From Neorhizobium huautlense (GTDB taxonomy: Bacteria; Pseudomonadota; Alphaproteobacteria; Rhizobiales; Rhizobiaceae): a DNA stretch of 64,000 nt. Numbering within the stretch: position 1 is the stretch's first letter; every line of letters begins with the position of its first letter. Location of the stretch: positions 1 to 64,000 of the forward strand of contig NZ_JAUSRF010000010.1 of assembly GCF_030811685.1 (NCBI RefSeq), in the 5' to 3' direction. Of this stretch, positions 54,815-63,609 are shown piece by piece. The notes beneath the pieces were generated by a model. The model searched no databases. It was not told the DNA's origin and saw only the letters and a list, made by a program, of their open reading frames with translations. Made by a program: the position numbers and the translations under genes.

Positions 54815-55993
54815 ATGCGGTTTGGCCTGAACCGGATTGACCGGGTTGGAGTGGTGGTCGCGCTGATTGCTGCCTACGGCCTTGTCGCGCCTTTTGCGCT
54901 GTTTCGTGCCAATCGCATCGTGCAGGGGGAGGGCAGGTCGCTGCTCTCTGCCCTGCCGCCTTCGCTCGGCGTCATCCTGCTGGCGTTTTCCGTCATCGCC
55001 ATCGTGATGGCGCTCCTGCGTTTGCCCCTGTTCGTGAAGCTGCTCACAAGCCTTGTGATGCTGGCCATGCTGGCATTTGCCATCGGCAGTGCTGCCGGGT
55101 TCCTCACGCCCGAGGGCAATAATTACGCCCGGGTTTCGCCGGGTTCCGGCTTCTGGCTGCTCGGCGCCGCATTCGCCTTGCTGGCAACGGATTGCCTCGC
55201 GCGCCTGCGACCACCACCCTGGGGCCGCATCGCCATTTTAACAGCCACGGTCGCGGCCATCACTTTCGTCCTGACGTCAGGCCTGTGGGATGGCCTGTCG
55301 ATCATAAAGGAATATTTTTCGCGCGCTGATACGTTCTGGCTGGAGGCCGGGCGGCATGTGACGCTGGCGCTTGGTTCGCTTGCCGTTGCGGCCGTGGTCG
55401 GCATCCCGCTGGGCATTCTTTGCCATCGTGTGGAGCCGGTCCGCTCAGCCATCCTCAACCTGCTCAACATTGTCCAGACCATTCCGTCGATCGCCCTGTT
55501 CGGCATCCTCATTGGGCCGCTGTCATGGGTGGCGACCAATGTGCCGGGCGCGGCCGATCTCGGCATTCGCGGTGTCGGCATGGCACCGGCCTTCGTGGCG
55601 CTGTTTCTCTATTCACTGTTGCCGATGGTGGCCAATACGGTCGGCGGCCTCGCCGGTGTGCCGGCGGAGGCCAATGATGCCGCTCGCGGCGTCGGCATGA
55701 CGGATCGTCAGAGACTGGCTCAGGTGGAATTGCCGCTTGCCTTTCCGGTTATCCTCACCGGCATTCGCATCGTGCTTGTCCAGAACATAGGGCTTGCCAC
55801 CATTGCGGCCCTGATCGGCGGCGGCGGTTTTGGTGTTTTCGTGTTCCAGGGGCTCGGCCAGACCGCGATGGATCTTGTTCTCCTCGGCGCCGTTCCGACC
55901 GTGACCATGGCTTTCGCCGCAGCCGTCATTCTCGATGCCATCGTCGAACTTGTGGCACCCGCAAACGCAGGCAGGAAGGAAGCGACCGCATGA
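54815..55993 (+). CDS. yehY: Osmolyte-type ABC transporter permease, long form (YehY-like)
   Basis: A 392-residue permease. It has an N-terminal half with several extra membrane helices and a C-terminal BPD-transport domain with the EAA loop (GVGMTDRQRLAQVELPLAFPVILTG). The long form with extra helices is typical of YehY. The ATG at 54815 has GGGGAGCGG directly upstream and is preferred over a TTG at 54788. The stop overlaps the ATPase start. Confidence 0.92.
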   Translation: MRFGLNRIDRVGVVVALIAAYGLVAPFALFRANRIVQGEGRSLLSALPPSLGVILLAFSVIAIVMALLRLPLFVKLLTSLVMLAMLAFAIGSAAGFLTPEGNNYARVSPGSGFWLLGAAFALLATDCLARLRPPPWGRIAILTATVAAITFVLTSGLWDGLSIIKEYFSRADTFWLEAGRHVTLALGSLAVAAVVGIPLGILCHRVEPVRSAILNLLNIVQTIPSIALFGILIGPLSWVATNVPGAADLGIRGVGMAPAFVALFLYSLLPMVANTVGGLAGVPAEANDAARGVGMTDRQRLAQVELPLAFPVILTGIRIVLVQNIGLATIAALIGGGGFGVFVFQGLGQTAMDLVLLGAVPTVTMAFAAAVILDAIVELVAPANAGRKEATA

Positions 55994-56925
55994 TCGAGAT
56001 CGACGCAATCAGCAAGGCCTATGGCGATGTCACCGTGGTCGACAATGTGTCGATGACGATAGAGGCGGGGTCGATCACCGTTATCGTCGGCACATCCGGC
56101 TCAGGCAAGACGACATTGCTGCGGATGATCAACCGGCTGGTGGAACCAACCAGCGGCTCCATTCGCATCGACGGTGAAGACAATGGTGCGATCGCCCCAC
56201 ATGAACTGCGTCGCCGTATCGGTTACGCCATTCAGGGCCACGGCCTGTTTCCTCACCGCACCGTCGCCGACAATATTGCCACCGTGCCAAAACTGCTGGG
56301 CTGGCCGCAGGACCGTATCGATGCTCGTGTCGAGGAACTGCTTAACCTCTTCCAGCTCGATCCGGCGTCGTTCGGCCCACGGTTCCCGCACGAGCTTTCC
56401 GGTGGCCAGAGCCAGCGTGTCGGCGTCGCCCGCGCGCTTGCCGCCGAACCGAACCTGCTCCTGATGGATGAGCCTTTTGGCGCGCTCGATCCGGTCATCC
56501 GTGCCAAGGCGCAGGATGATCTCCTCGCCATCCAGAAACATTTTGGCACGACCATCATCCTCGTCACCCATGACATGGAAGAGGCTTTTGGTCTGGCCGA
56601 CAGGATCGCCGTCATGGATGGCGGCCGCCTGCTGCAATATGCGACGCCGTCCGAGATGCTCGCCAGCCCTGCGACGGATTTCGTGGCGTCGTTGATCGGT
56701 ACGGCGGAGAGACCTTTTCGCTTGCTCGCGCTTAACCCCGTCGAAAGGGCGGTTGAGCCGGGCGCTGCGGAAGGAAAACCGATTTCCGCGGATGCAAGCC
56801 AGCGTGATGCCTTGGCGGAACTGCTCTGGTCGGGCCGCCCGGCCTTGCCGGTCACCGGCAAGGATGGTGCTGTTGCCGGGCGGGTCACGGTTGATGGTCT
56901 CCTGAAACAGGCGAGGCCGGCATGA
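55990..56925 (+). CDS. yehX: Osmolyte-type ABC transporter ATPase (YehX-like)
   Basis: A 311-residue ATP-binding subunit with Walker A GTSGSGKTT, the Q-loop, signature LSGGQSQRV, Walker B LLLMDEPFGALD and the switch His in LVTHDMEEA. A C-terminal extension of about 80 residues resembles the remnant regulatory domain found in OpuCA-like ATPases. Four-base overlaps on both sides couple it to the two permease genes. Confidence 0.95.
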   Translation: MIEIDAISKAYGDVTVVDNVSMTIEAGSITVIVGTSGSGKTTLLRMINRLVEPTSGSIRIDGEDNGAIAPHELRRRIGYAIQGHGLFPHRTVADNIATVPKLLGWPQDRIDARVEELLNLFQLDPASFGPRFPHELSGGQSQRVGVARALAAEPNLLLMDEPFGALDPVIRAKAQDDLLAIQKHFGTTIILVTHDMEEAFGLADRIAVMDGGRLLQYATPSEMLASPATDFVASLIGTAERPFRLLALNPVERAVEPGAAEGKPISADASQRDALAELLWSGRPALPVTGKDGAVAGRVTVDGLLKQARPA

Positions 56926-57674
56926 GGATTGGACTGCCGTTGCTGATCCGGCTTGTCGTCTTTCTCGCTCTGGCGATCTTTCTTGCCCGGCCGGAATGGT
57001 TTGCATCGCTGCTCACACCGCTGACCGAAAACGGTGCGCCACCCGTCTATGTTCAGTCCAGCCTTCTGTCGCTGACGATCTCGCATCTGCTGATGGTCTT
57101 TGCGGCGACCATCGCCTCGACCATCGTGGCGGTGGGCCTGGCCATCCTTGTTACACGTGAATCGGGTCGCGAATTCCTGCCTCTGTCGCGTAGCCTAGTG
57201 AATATCGGCCAGACCTTTCCGCCGGTGGCGGTTCTGGCTCTGGCCGTCCCCATGCTCGGTTTCGGGACCTGGCCAACGCTGATCGCGCTGTTTCTTTATG
57301 GCTTGCTGCCGATCTTCGAAAACACCCTCACGGGCCTCACCACCTTGCCGGGACCAGTCATGGAAGCGGCGCGTGGGACCGGCATGACAGGTTGGCAGCG
57401 GCTGATCAAGGTCGAGCTACCGCTGGCATTCCCGCTCATTCTCGGCGGCATCCGCCTGTCGATCGTCATCAGCCTGGCGACGGCGACGATCGGTTCGACG
57501 GTGGCGGCGCGCACATTGGGCGAGGTTATCATTGCCGGCCTGCAGTCCAACAATCTCGCCTTCATCCTGCAGGGCGGCGTGGTCGTCGCAGCGCTTGCGG
57601 TGCTGATCTACGACAGTCTGCTTCTGGCCGAACGGATTGCCGCGCGAAAATCCGGCCTGAATCGCGCGCCCTGA
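56922..57674 (+). CDS. yehW: Osmolyte-type ABC transporter permease, short form (YehW-like)
   Basis: A 250-residue permease with a BPD-transport domain and EAA loop (GTGMTGWQRLIKVELPLAFPLILGG). With the long permease it forms the membrane channel of the transporter. It is the last gene of the operon, ending 16 bases before a strong bidirectional terminator. Confidence 0.94.
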   Translation: MRIGLPLLIRLVVFLALAIFLARPEWFASLLTPLTENGAPPVYVQSSLLSLTISHLLMVFAATIASTIVAVGLAILVTRESGREFLPLSRSLVNIGQTFPPVAVLALAVPMLGFGTWPTLIALFLYGLLPIFENTLTGLTTLPGPVMEAARGTGMTGWQRLIKVELPLAFPLILGGIRLSIVISLATATIGSTVAARTLGEVIIAGLQSNNLAFILQGGVVVAALAVLIYDSLLLAERIAARKSGLNRAP

Positions 57675-57690
57675 CCCTTCGCCGCAAAAG

Positions 57691-57724
57691 AAAACCGCCT
57701 GTCACGGGTGCGACAGGCGGTTTT
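57691..57724. terminator. Bidirectional terminator between the yehW-like and DUF475 genes
   Basis: AAAACCGCCTGTC (57691-57703) and GACAGGCGGTTTT (57712-57724) form a perfect 13-base-pair stem with an eight-base loop. A/T runs on both sides let it end transcription in both directions, which suits the converging genes. Confidence 0.93.
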
Positions 57725-57748
57725 CGATTTCAAGCGATGTGTGACAGA

Positions 57749-58855
57749 TCAGGCTTCGCTCGGCTTCACTTCCACCGGGCGGTCCAGCGTACCTGCCTGC
57801 TTGTCTTCTTCGACATGGCGGCGATTGTAGCGGATCGAGGACCACAGCGAGATACCGATCAGGGTCGCGCCGCCAAGGCCGGTAATGACTTCCGGAATGT
57901 GGAACATCGTCTGCACATACATGATCACCGAGAGGATCAGGATGGCATAGAAGGCGCCGTGTTCCAGATAGCGGTAATGCGTGAGCGTACCCTTTTCCAC
58001 CAGCATGATCGTCATGGAACGAACATACATGGCGCCGATGCCAAGGCCGATCGCGATGATGAACAGGTTGTGGGTCAGCGCAAACGCGCCGATGACGCCG
58101 TCGAAGGAGAAGCTGGCATCCAGCACTTCGAGGTAGATGAACGCGCCGAGGCCGCCCTTGGCTGCCGCCGACATGGTCTGCTGCTGTGCATCCAGCAGGC
58201 CGCCGATCACTTCGACGATCAGGAAGGTCACGAGACCGTAGATGGCCGAATAGACAAAGGTATCCGCGTCTTCGCCGCCCAGAATGCGGGAGAACAGCAG
58301 GATCAGCAGCAGGACCACGGCGATCTCGATACCCTTGATGCCGGCAAAGCGTGCCATCGGGGTTTCGAGGAACGGAATCCAGTGCACGTCCTTCTCCTGG
58401 TTAAAGAAGTAGGACAGGCCCACCATCATCAGGAAGGTGCCGCCGAAGGCGGCGATCGGCAGATGCGCGTCATGCATGATGCGCGAATATTCTTCCGGCT
58501 GGCTGGCCGCCAGAACGATGGCTTCGATTGGCCCGATCTGGGCGGCAATCACGACGATCAGCAGCGGGAAGACGATACGCATGCCGAACACGGCAATCAG
58601 AATGCCCCAGGTCAGGAAGCGATGCTGCCATTCCGGGGTCATGTCTTTCAGCTTGTTGGCGTTGACGATTGCGTTGTCGAAGGACAGCGAGATTTCCAGC
58701 ACTGCCAGAACGACGCAGATGAAGAAGATTGTGGCGGTTCCGCCGACCGTGCCGGTCGATTGCCAGCCGAGAACCCCGCCGAGGATCAGGCCGAGTGCGG
58801 TGACGATGAAAGCCCAGCGGAAATAGCCGAGCGTTGTGGTGGTGGACTGGCTCAT
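57749..58855 (-). CDS. DUF475/TerC-like integral membrane protein
   Basis: A 368-residue polytopic membrane protein of the DUF475 branch of the TerC/LysE-like superfamily. Two repeats carry the acidic motifs SFDNAIVNANKL and SFDGVIGAFAL, expected to line a cation path; about nine membrane helices are visible. Relatives are linked to manganese export or tellurite resistance, but the function of this branch is unsettled. The frame opens 18 codons earlier, but the ATG at 58855 has AGGGGGA upstream and starts at the conserved N-terminus. It faces the yehW-like gene and diverges from rbfA. Confidence 0.92.
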   Translation of the reverse strand: MSQSTTTTLGYFRWAFIVTALGLILGGVLGWQSTGTVGGTATIFFICVVLAVLEISLSFDNAIVNANKLKDMTPEWQHRFLTWGILIAVFGMRIVFPLLIVVIAAQIGPIEAIVLAASQPEEYSRIMHDAHLPIAAFGGTFLMMVGLSYFFNQEKDVHWIPFLETPMARFAGIKGIEIAVVLLLILLFSRILGGEDADTFVYSAIYGLVTFLIVEVIGGLLDAQQQTMSAAAKGGLGAFIYLEVLDASFSFDGVIGAFALTHNLFIIAIGLGIGAMYVRSMTIMLVEKGTLTHYRYLEHGAFYAILILSVIMYVQTMFHIPEVITGLGGATLIGISLWSSIRYNRRHVEEDKQAGTLDRPVEVKPSEA

Positions 58856-59255
58856 GCACGTGTCCCCCTGGTGGAGTGAACAGGCATGCAGGAGATGGAC
58901 ATGCCGCACGCGGCATCCATCCCGAAAAGATGGGATTGTGTCATGACATTACTAATCCGCCGGCTATTTTGCAGGCGGTACCGACATCGCGAGAGCGCCG
59001 TAAAAACTCTCGCCAGAGGGGCCCGGCACCAGGTTTCTTTCGCGGGCTCGGTAATGCGCGCGAAGAGATTTGCGAAAAATCGGCTTTTTTGTGTTTCCCG
59101 TCAAGAGGGGCTCCTGTCATCCGGGGAGATGGTCGGCGCCGCGATCTTGACCTTTGCCCGCCAAAAAGGCATGGAGCACGCCTGCCCGCGCCAAACGACG
59201 ATCTTTCTGATAGGATCAGCATCGAAGCGGACACGAAAAGAAAGAAAAACAACAC
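58856..59255. other. Intergenic region with leader hairpin between divergent DUF475 and rbfA genes
   Basis: These 400 bases hold no convincing gene. Close to the DUF475 start, on its transcript, is an imperfect hairpin (58895-58920; inner arms ATGCCGC and GCGGCAT). A second seven-base inverted repeat, GCGAGAG (58989-58995) with CTCTCGC (59007-59013), encloses an A-rich loop. TTGACC near 59147 could be a -35 for rbfA, but no matching -10 is evident. I looked for the manganese-sensing yybP-ykoY motif that precedes some TerC-type genes and did not find its conserved sequence. Confidence 0.5.
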
Positions 59256-59669
59256 ATGAGCAAAGCAACGTCTTCCGCGCCTTCGCAGCGGATGCTGCGT
59301 GTGGGCGAACAGGTACGCGCCGCGATTACGCAGGTTCTCCAGCGTGGTGAAGTGCGCGACGATCTGATCGAAAAGACCGTGATTTCCGTTTCGGAAGTTC
59401 GCATGTCGCCGGATCTCAAGATCGCCACCGCTTACGTGACGCCGCTCGGCCTGCCGGACCACGAGGCGGTGATCGAGGCACTCAACCGCAATGCCAAATA
59501 TATTCGCGGTCGCCTTGGCGGTCAGCTGCGCCAGATGAAATACATGCCCGAAGTGCGTTTCCGCGACGATACCAGCTTCGACAATTACAAGAAGATCGAC
59601 GAACTCTTGAAATCGCCTGAAGTGCAGCGCGATCTCGGGGCGAAGGCCTCCGGCGACGAGCAAGAATAG
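59256..59669 (+). CDS. rbfA: 30S ribosome-binding factor RbfA
   Basis: A 137-residue KH-fold protein. RbfA binds the 30S subunit and helps mature the 5' end of 16S rRNA. Recognised by [34 protein letters not shown] and the C-terminal [21 protein letters not shown]. It is slightly longer than the E. coli protein, as usual in alphaproteobacteria. It begins the rbfA-truB-rpsO-pnp block; infB, its common neighbour, is not upstream here. Confidence 0.97.
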   Translation: MSKATSSAPSQRMLRVGEQVRAAITQVLQRGEVRDDLIEKTVISVSEVRMSPDLKIATAYVTPLGLPDHEAVIEALNRNAKYIRGRLGGQLRQMKYMPEVRFRDDTSFDNYKKIDELLKSPEVQRDLGAKASGDEQE

Positions 59670-59675
59670 AGAAGA

Positions 59676-60605
59676 ATGTCCAAACCGCGTAAACCCAAGG
59701 GCCGGCCGGTTTCCGGCTGGCTTATCCTCGACAAGCCCGTCGATTTCGGTTCCACCGAAGCTGTTTCCAAGATCAAGTGGCTGTTCAATGCCCAGAAGGC
59801 CGGCCATGCTGGCACGCTCGATCCGCTGGCCTCCGGCATGCTGCCGATTGCGCTCGGCGATGCCACCAAGACAGTGCCTTACGTCATGGATGGTCGCAAG
59901 ATCTATGAGTTCACCGTCACCTGGGGCGAACAGCGCTCTACGGACGATCTCGAAGGCGACGTGATCGAGAGCTCGGATAAGCGTCCGGCCGAGCAGGACA
60001 TTCGCGATATCCTGCCGAACTATACCGGTGTCATCAGCCAGATCCCGCCGCAGTTTTCGGCCATCAAGATCGCCGGCGAGCGCGCCTACGATCTCGCCCG
60101 CGGTGGTGAGGTGGTCGAAATCCCGTCGCGTGAAGTCGAAATCTTTCGCCTGACATTGCTCGGTGCCGAAGAGAACTGCGCACATTTCGAAGTCGAATGC
60201 GGCAAGGGCACCTATGTTCGCGCGCTTGCCCGCGATTTTGGTGTCGATCTCGGTTGCTTCGGTCACATCTCGAACCTGCGCCGCACCTTCGTTGCTCCGT
60301 TTGCGGAAGAAAAGATGGTGCCGCTGGCCGAGCTCGTGGCGCTGGAAGCCATCGAGGACCGCGACGAGCGACTGGCAGCTCTGGATGCGCTGATGGTCGA
60401 TACGGTCGAGGCGTTGTCGGACCTGCCGCATCTGCCGCTCAGTGAAGATCAGGCCTATCGCATCCGCATGGGCAATCCGGTCATCGTGCGTGGGCGTGAT
60501 GCTCCGCTCGAAGCGCCTGAAGTCTATGCCACATCCAAGGGGCGTCTGGTTGCCATTGGCGATATCGCCCAAGGTGAGTTCCGTCCGAAGCGGGTGTTCG
60601 GCTGA
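59676..60605 (+). CDS. truB: tRNA pseudouridine(55) synthase TruB
   Basis: A 309-residue enzyme that makes pseudouridine 55 in the T loop of tRNAs. The catalytic Asp is Asp49 in [14 protein letters not shown]. Other family segments are [26 protein letters not shown] and [13 protein letters not shown]-terminal PUA-like domain follows. It starts six bases after the rbfA stop. Confidence 0.97.
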   Translation: MSKPRKPKGRPVSGWLILDKPVDFGSTEAVSKIKWLFNAQKAGHAGTLDPLASGMLPIALGDATKTVPYVMDGRKIYEFTVTWGEQRSTDDLEGDVIESSDKRPAEQDIRDILPNYTGVISQIPPQFSAIKIAGERAYDLARGGEVVEIPSREVEIFRLTLLGAEENCAHFEVECGKGTYVRALARDFGVDLGCFGHISNLRRTFVAPFAEEKMVPLAELVALEAIEDRDERLAALDALMVDTVEALSDLPHLPLSEDQAYRIRMGNPVIVRGRDAPLEAPEVYATSKGRLVAIGDIAQGEFRPKRVFG

Positions 60606-60711
60606 TAGGCCGCCAGCCTCTTCAAAATGCGGGCCTCTTCCCATTCCATGCCGAATGGTCTATAGGCAGCGCCAGCTAGGTGCCGCCAATTGGCATGTTC
60701 CCGGCATTCAC

Positions 60712-60743
60712 GGCCAAGGCTGACCGACATCTCGGCCTTTGGC
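60712..60743 (+). promoter_or_regulatory. Hairpin in the rpsO leader
   Basis: GGCCAAGGC pairs with GCCTTTGGC apart from one bulged A, and the inside contains CCGA and TCGG arms. It sits about 35 bases before the rpsO start in the 171-base truB-rpsO gap. S15 represses its own mRNA through structured leaders in several bacterial lineages, so an autoregulatory site is plausible but not shown. Confidence 0.4.
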
Positions 60744-60776
60744 GACCCTATTCCTCTTCATATAAAGGATCATACG

Positions 60777-61046
60777 ATGTCGATCACTGCAGAGCGTAAG
60801 GCCGAACTCATCAAGGAATACGCAACCGTTGAAGGCGACACTGGTTCGCCGGAAGTACAGGTTGCGATCCTCACCGAGCGCATCACCAACCTGACCGAAC
60901 ACTTCAAGGGCCACAAGAAGGACAACCACTCCCGTCGTGGCCTTCTGACCATGGTTTCCACGCGCCGTTCGCTTCTTGACTACGTCAAGAAGAAGGATGA
61001 AGCCCGTTACACCAAGCTGATCACCAGCCTGGGTATCCGTCGCTAA
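60777..61046 (+). CDS. rpsO: 30S ribosomal protein S15
   Basis: An 89-residue ribosomal protein S15, which binds the central domain of 16S rRNA. Signature segments are [16 protein letters not shown], the [19 protein letters not shown] loop and the C-terminal [12 protein letters not shown]. The ATG at 60777 gives the standard length. The normal order rpsO-pnp is kept. Confidence 0.98.
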   Translation: MSITAERKAELIKEYATVEGDTGSPEVQVAILTERITNLTEHFKGHKKDNHSRRGLLTMVSTRRSLLDYVKKKDEARYTKLITSLGIRR

Positions 61047-61053
61047 GACCTTT

Positions 61054-61088
61054 TCCGGCGGGCGCTCCTTAGCGGAGTGTCCGCCGGA
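61054..61088 (+). other. Stem-loop after rpsO, possible attenuator or RNase III site
   Basis: Starting with TCCGGCGG (61054-61061) and ending with CCGCCGGA (61081-61088), the arms pair over 15 positions with two G-U pairs around a five-base loop (TTAGC). No T run follows, so it is not a typical intrinsic terminator. In E. coli a hairpin between rpsO and pnp is cut by RNase III and used for pnp autoregulation; this one is in a comparable place. Confidence 0.65.
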
Positions 61089-61219
61089 CCTGTTTCCGGG
61101 CTTTGCCCGATCATTGCCTGTCGCGTTCATGATGTGCGCGAAAACTGTCGGCGAAACCGGATGGCCGGTTTGCCAGATCAACCCCGACCTGTCATGGGGC
61201 AGGATTGCCGGATGCTTTG

Positions 61220-61250
61220 TTGGCCGAGATTTTTGATAAATCTTGGCCAA
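61220..61250 (+). other. Stem-loop in the pnp leader
   Basis: TTGGCCGAGATTT (61220-61232) and AAATCTTGGCCAA (61238-61250) form a 13-base-pair stem with a single G-U pair and a five-base loop. It lies about 120 bases before the pnp start. An RNA processing site or leader control element for pnp is the simplest reading. Confidence 0.65.
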
Positions 61251-61372
61251 TGTCTCCCTTCAAGAGGGATAGGAGCTTCTCGTTGTCTTGCCCGTGATGT
61301 GTCACATCTGCGGTCGATTGTGCCGGCGCCCTTAAACGGGTTCACGTCATTCCCGCATTGAAGGACAACTTG

Positions 61373-63505
61373 ATGTTCAATACCCACTCTGTTGAAATCG
61401 AATGGGCTGGCCGCCCGCTGAAGCTGGAAACGGGCAAGATCGCCCGCCAGGCAGACGGCGCCGTCCTCGCGACCTACGGTGAAACCGTCGTTCTCGCCAC
61501 CGTTGTTTCGGCCAAGTCGCCGAAGCCGGGCCAGGACTTCTTCCCGCTGACCGTCAACTACCAGGAAAAGACCTACGCTGCCGGCAAGATCCCGGGTGGC
61601 TATTTCAAGCGCGAAGGCCGTCCGTCGGAAAACGAAACCCTGGTTTCGCGCCTGATCGACCGTCCGATCCGCCCGCTCTTCCCGGAAGGCTACAAGAACG
61701 ACACCCAGGTCGTCGTCACCGTCGTCCAGCATGACCTCGAGAACAACCCGGACATCCTGTCCATGGTTGCCACCTCGGCCGCCCTGACGCTCTCGGGCGT
61801 TCCGTTCATGGGCCCGATCGGCGGCGCCCGCGTCGGTTACATCAACGGCGAATACGTTCTGAACCCGCATCTCGACGAGATGGACGAGTCGGTTCTCGAC
61901 CTCGTTGTTGCCGGCACCCAGGACGCCGTCCTGATGGTTGAATCGGAAGCCAAGGAACTCAACGAAGAGATCATGCTTGGCGCCGTCATGTTCGGCCACA
62001 AGGGTTTCCAGCCGGTCATCGACGCGATCATCAAGCTCGCTGAAGTTGCTGCCAAGGAACCGCGTGATTTCCAGCCGGAAGATCATTCCGAACTCGAAGC
62101 CGATATGCTGAAGCATTTCGAAGCCGAGCTTCGCGAAGGCTACAAGATCACCCAGAAGGCTGATCGTTACGCCGCCATCGACGCCGTCAAGGCCAAGGTC
62201 AAGGCGCATTATTTCCCGGAAGGCGTCGAGCCGAAGTACACCGCCGAAGTCATCGGCGCGATCTTCAAGCACCTTCAGGCCAAGATCGTTCGCTGGAACA
62301 TCCTCGACACCAAGAGCCGTATCGACGGCCGTGATCTGTCGACCGTTCGCGCGATCACCTCGGAAGTCGGCATCCTGCCGCGTACCCACGGTTCGTCGCT
62401 GTTCACCCGTGGTGAAACGCAGGCGATCGTTGTTGCCACGCTCGGCACCGGCGAAGACGAACAGTACGTCGACAGCCTCACCGGCATGTACAAGGAGCGC
62501 TTCCTGCTCCATTACAACTTCCCTCCCTACTCGGTTGGCGAAACTGGCCGCATGGGTTCCCCGGGTCGTCGCGAAATCGGTCACGGCAAGCTCGCATGGC
62601 GCGCTATCCGTCCGATGCTGCCTTCGGCTGAGCAGTTCCCCTACACGCTGCGCGTCGTTTCCGAGATCACCGAGTCGAACGGCTCGTCCTCGATGGCAAC
62701 CGTCTGCGGCACTTCGCTTGCTCTGATGGATGCCGGCGTTCCGCTCGCAAAGCCGGTTGCCGGCATTGCCATGGGTCTGATCCTCGAAGGTGAACGCTTT
62801 GCCGTTCTCTCCGACATTCTCGGCGATGAAGACCACCTCGGCGACATGGACTTCAAGGTAGCCGGCACTGCCGATGGCATCACCTCGCTGCAGATGGATA
62901 TCAAGATCGCCGGTATCACCGAAGAGATCATGAAGGTCGCTCTTGCCCAGGCACAGGGCGGTCGTACCCACATCCTCGGCGAAATGGCCAACGCCATCTC
63001 CGAAGGCCGTTCGCAGCTCGGCGAATTCGCACCGCGCATCGAAGTCATGAACATCCCGGTCGACAAGATCCGTGAAGTCATCGGTTCGGGCGGCAAGGTC
63101 ATCCGCGAAATCGTCGAAAAGACCGGCGCCAAGATCAACATCGAAGACGACGGCACCGTGAAGATCGCATCTTCCTCGGGCAAGGAAATCGAAGCGGCCC
63201 GCAAGTGGATCCATTCCATCGTTGCCGAGCCGGAAGTCGGCGTGATCTACGAAGGCACCGTTGTGAAGACCGCCGATTTCGGCGCCTTCGTCAACTTCTT
63301 CGGCGCCCGCGACGGTCTGGTCCACATCTCGCAGCTCGCTTCCGAGCGCGTTGCTAAGACCTCCGACATCGTCAAGGAAGGCGACAAGGTCTGGGTCAAG
63401 CTGATGGGCTTCGATGAGCGCGGCAAGGTTCGCCTGTCGATGAAGGTCGTCGACCAGGCTACCGGCCAGGAAATCAAGAAGGCCGAAGGCGAAGCAGCCG
63501 AATAA
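61373..63505 (+). CDS. pnp: Polyribonucleotide nucleotidyltransferase (PNPase)
   Basis: A 710-residue 3'-5' phosphorolytic exoribonuclease of the RNA degradosome. Two RNase PH-like domains (about 1-215 and 310-540) are joined by a helical linker, followed by a KH domain ([12 protein letters not shown]) and an S1 domain ([16 protein letters not shown]...GLVHISQL). The frame continues five codons upstream to a TTG, but the ATG at 61373 has AAGGA seven bases before it and begins with the conserved [13 protein letters not shown]. Full length compared with the family. Confidence 0.98.
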   Translation: MFNTHSVEIEWAGRPLKLETGKIARQADGAVLATYGETVVLATVVSAKSPKPGQDFFPLTVNYQEKTYAAGKIPGGYFKREGRPSENETLVSRLIDRPIRPLFPEGYKNDTQVVVTVVQHDLENNPDILSMVATSAALTLSGVPFMGPIGGARVGYINGEYVLNPHLDEMDESVLDLVVAGTQDAVLMVESEAKELNEEIMLGAVMFGHKGFQPVIDAIIKLAEVAAKEPRDFQPEDHSELEADMLKHFEAELREGYKITQKADRYAAIDAVKAKVKAHYFPEGVEPKYTAEVIGAIFKHLQAKIVRWNILDTKSRIDGRDLSTVRAITSEVGILPRTHGSSLFTRGETQAIVVATLGTGEDEQYVDSLTGMYKERFLLHYNFPPYSVGETGRMGSPGRREIGHGKLAWRAIRPMLPSAEQFPYTLRVVSEITESNGSSSMATVCGTSLALMDAGVPLAKPVAGIAMGLILEGERFAVLSDILGDEDHLGDMDFKVAGTADGITSLQMDIKIAGITEEIMKVALAQAQGGRTHILGEMANAISEGRSQLGEFAPRIEVMNIPVDKIREVIGSGGKVIREIVEKTGAKINIEDDGTVKIASSSGKEIEAARKWIHSIVAEPEVGVIYEGTVVKTADFGAFVNFFGARDGLVHISQLASERVAKTSDIVKEGDKVWVKLMGFDERGKVRLSMKVVDQATGQEIKKAEGEAAE

Positions 63506-63527
63506 GCTTTCGTCTATCGAGAGATCG

Positions 63528-63558
63528 AGGCGCGGAAGCTCTGTCTTCCGCGCCTTTT
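63528..63558 (+). terminator. Intrinsic terminator after pnp
   Basis: AGGCGCGGAAG (63528-63538) and CTTCCGCGCCT (63545-63555) form an 11-base-pair stem with a six-base loop, followed by TTTCTTT. It ends the rpsO-pnp transcription unit. Confidence 0.9.
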
Positions 63559-63609
63559 CTTTATCCGTTCAAGAAACAAAACCGCTCCCAATTCCCAAGG
63601 TCCGACATC

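Larger units (their letters stand above)
61047..61372 (+). other. rpsO-pnp intergenic region with two strong hairpins
   Basis: These 326 bases hold no supported gene. Two strong stem-loops (61054-61088 and 61220-61250) are listed separately. A smaller CGGGC-TTT-GCCCG stem lies just after the first hairpin, near 61097-61109. No well-spaced TTGACA/TATAAT promoter was seen, although one would be expected for pnp if the first hairpin terminates transcription. Confidence 0.6.

Noticed and set aside
57392..58879. A 495-codon plus-strand frame opposite the DUF475 gene
   Set aside because: It crosses the bidirectional terminator and the C-terminus of the permease gene and consists of charged, repetitive sequence from the reverse of membrane helices.
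58856..59255. yybP-ykoY (manganese) riboswitch before the TerC-like gene
   Set aside because: The conserved loop sequences of that riboswitch were not found on the minus strand.
61178..63325. A 715-codon open frame opposite pnp, and a 567-codon frame at 58941-60644 opposite rbfA-truB
   Set aside because: Both are mirror frames of strongly conserved housekeeping genes and show no recognisable domain.
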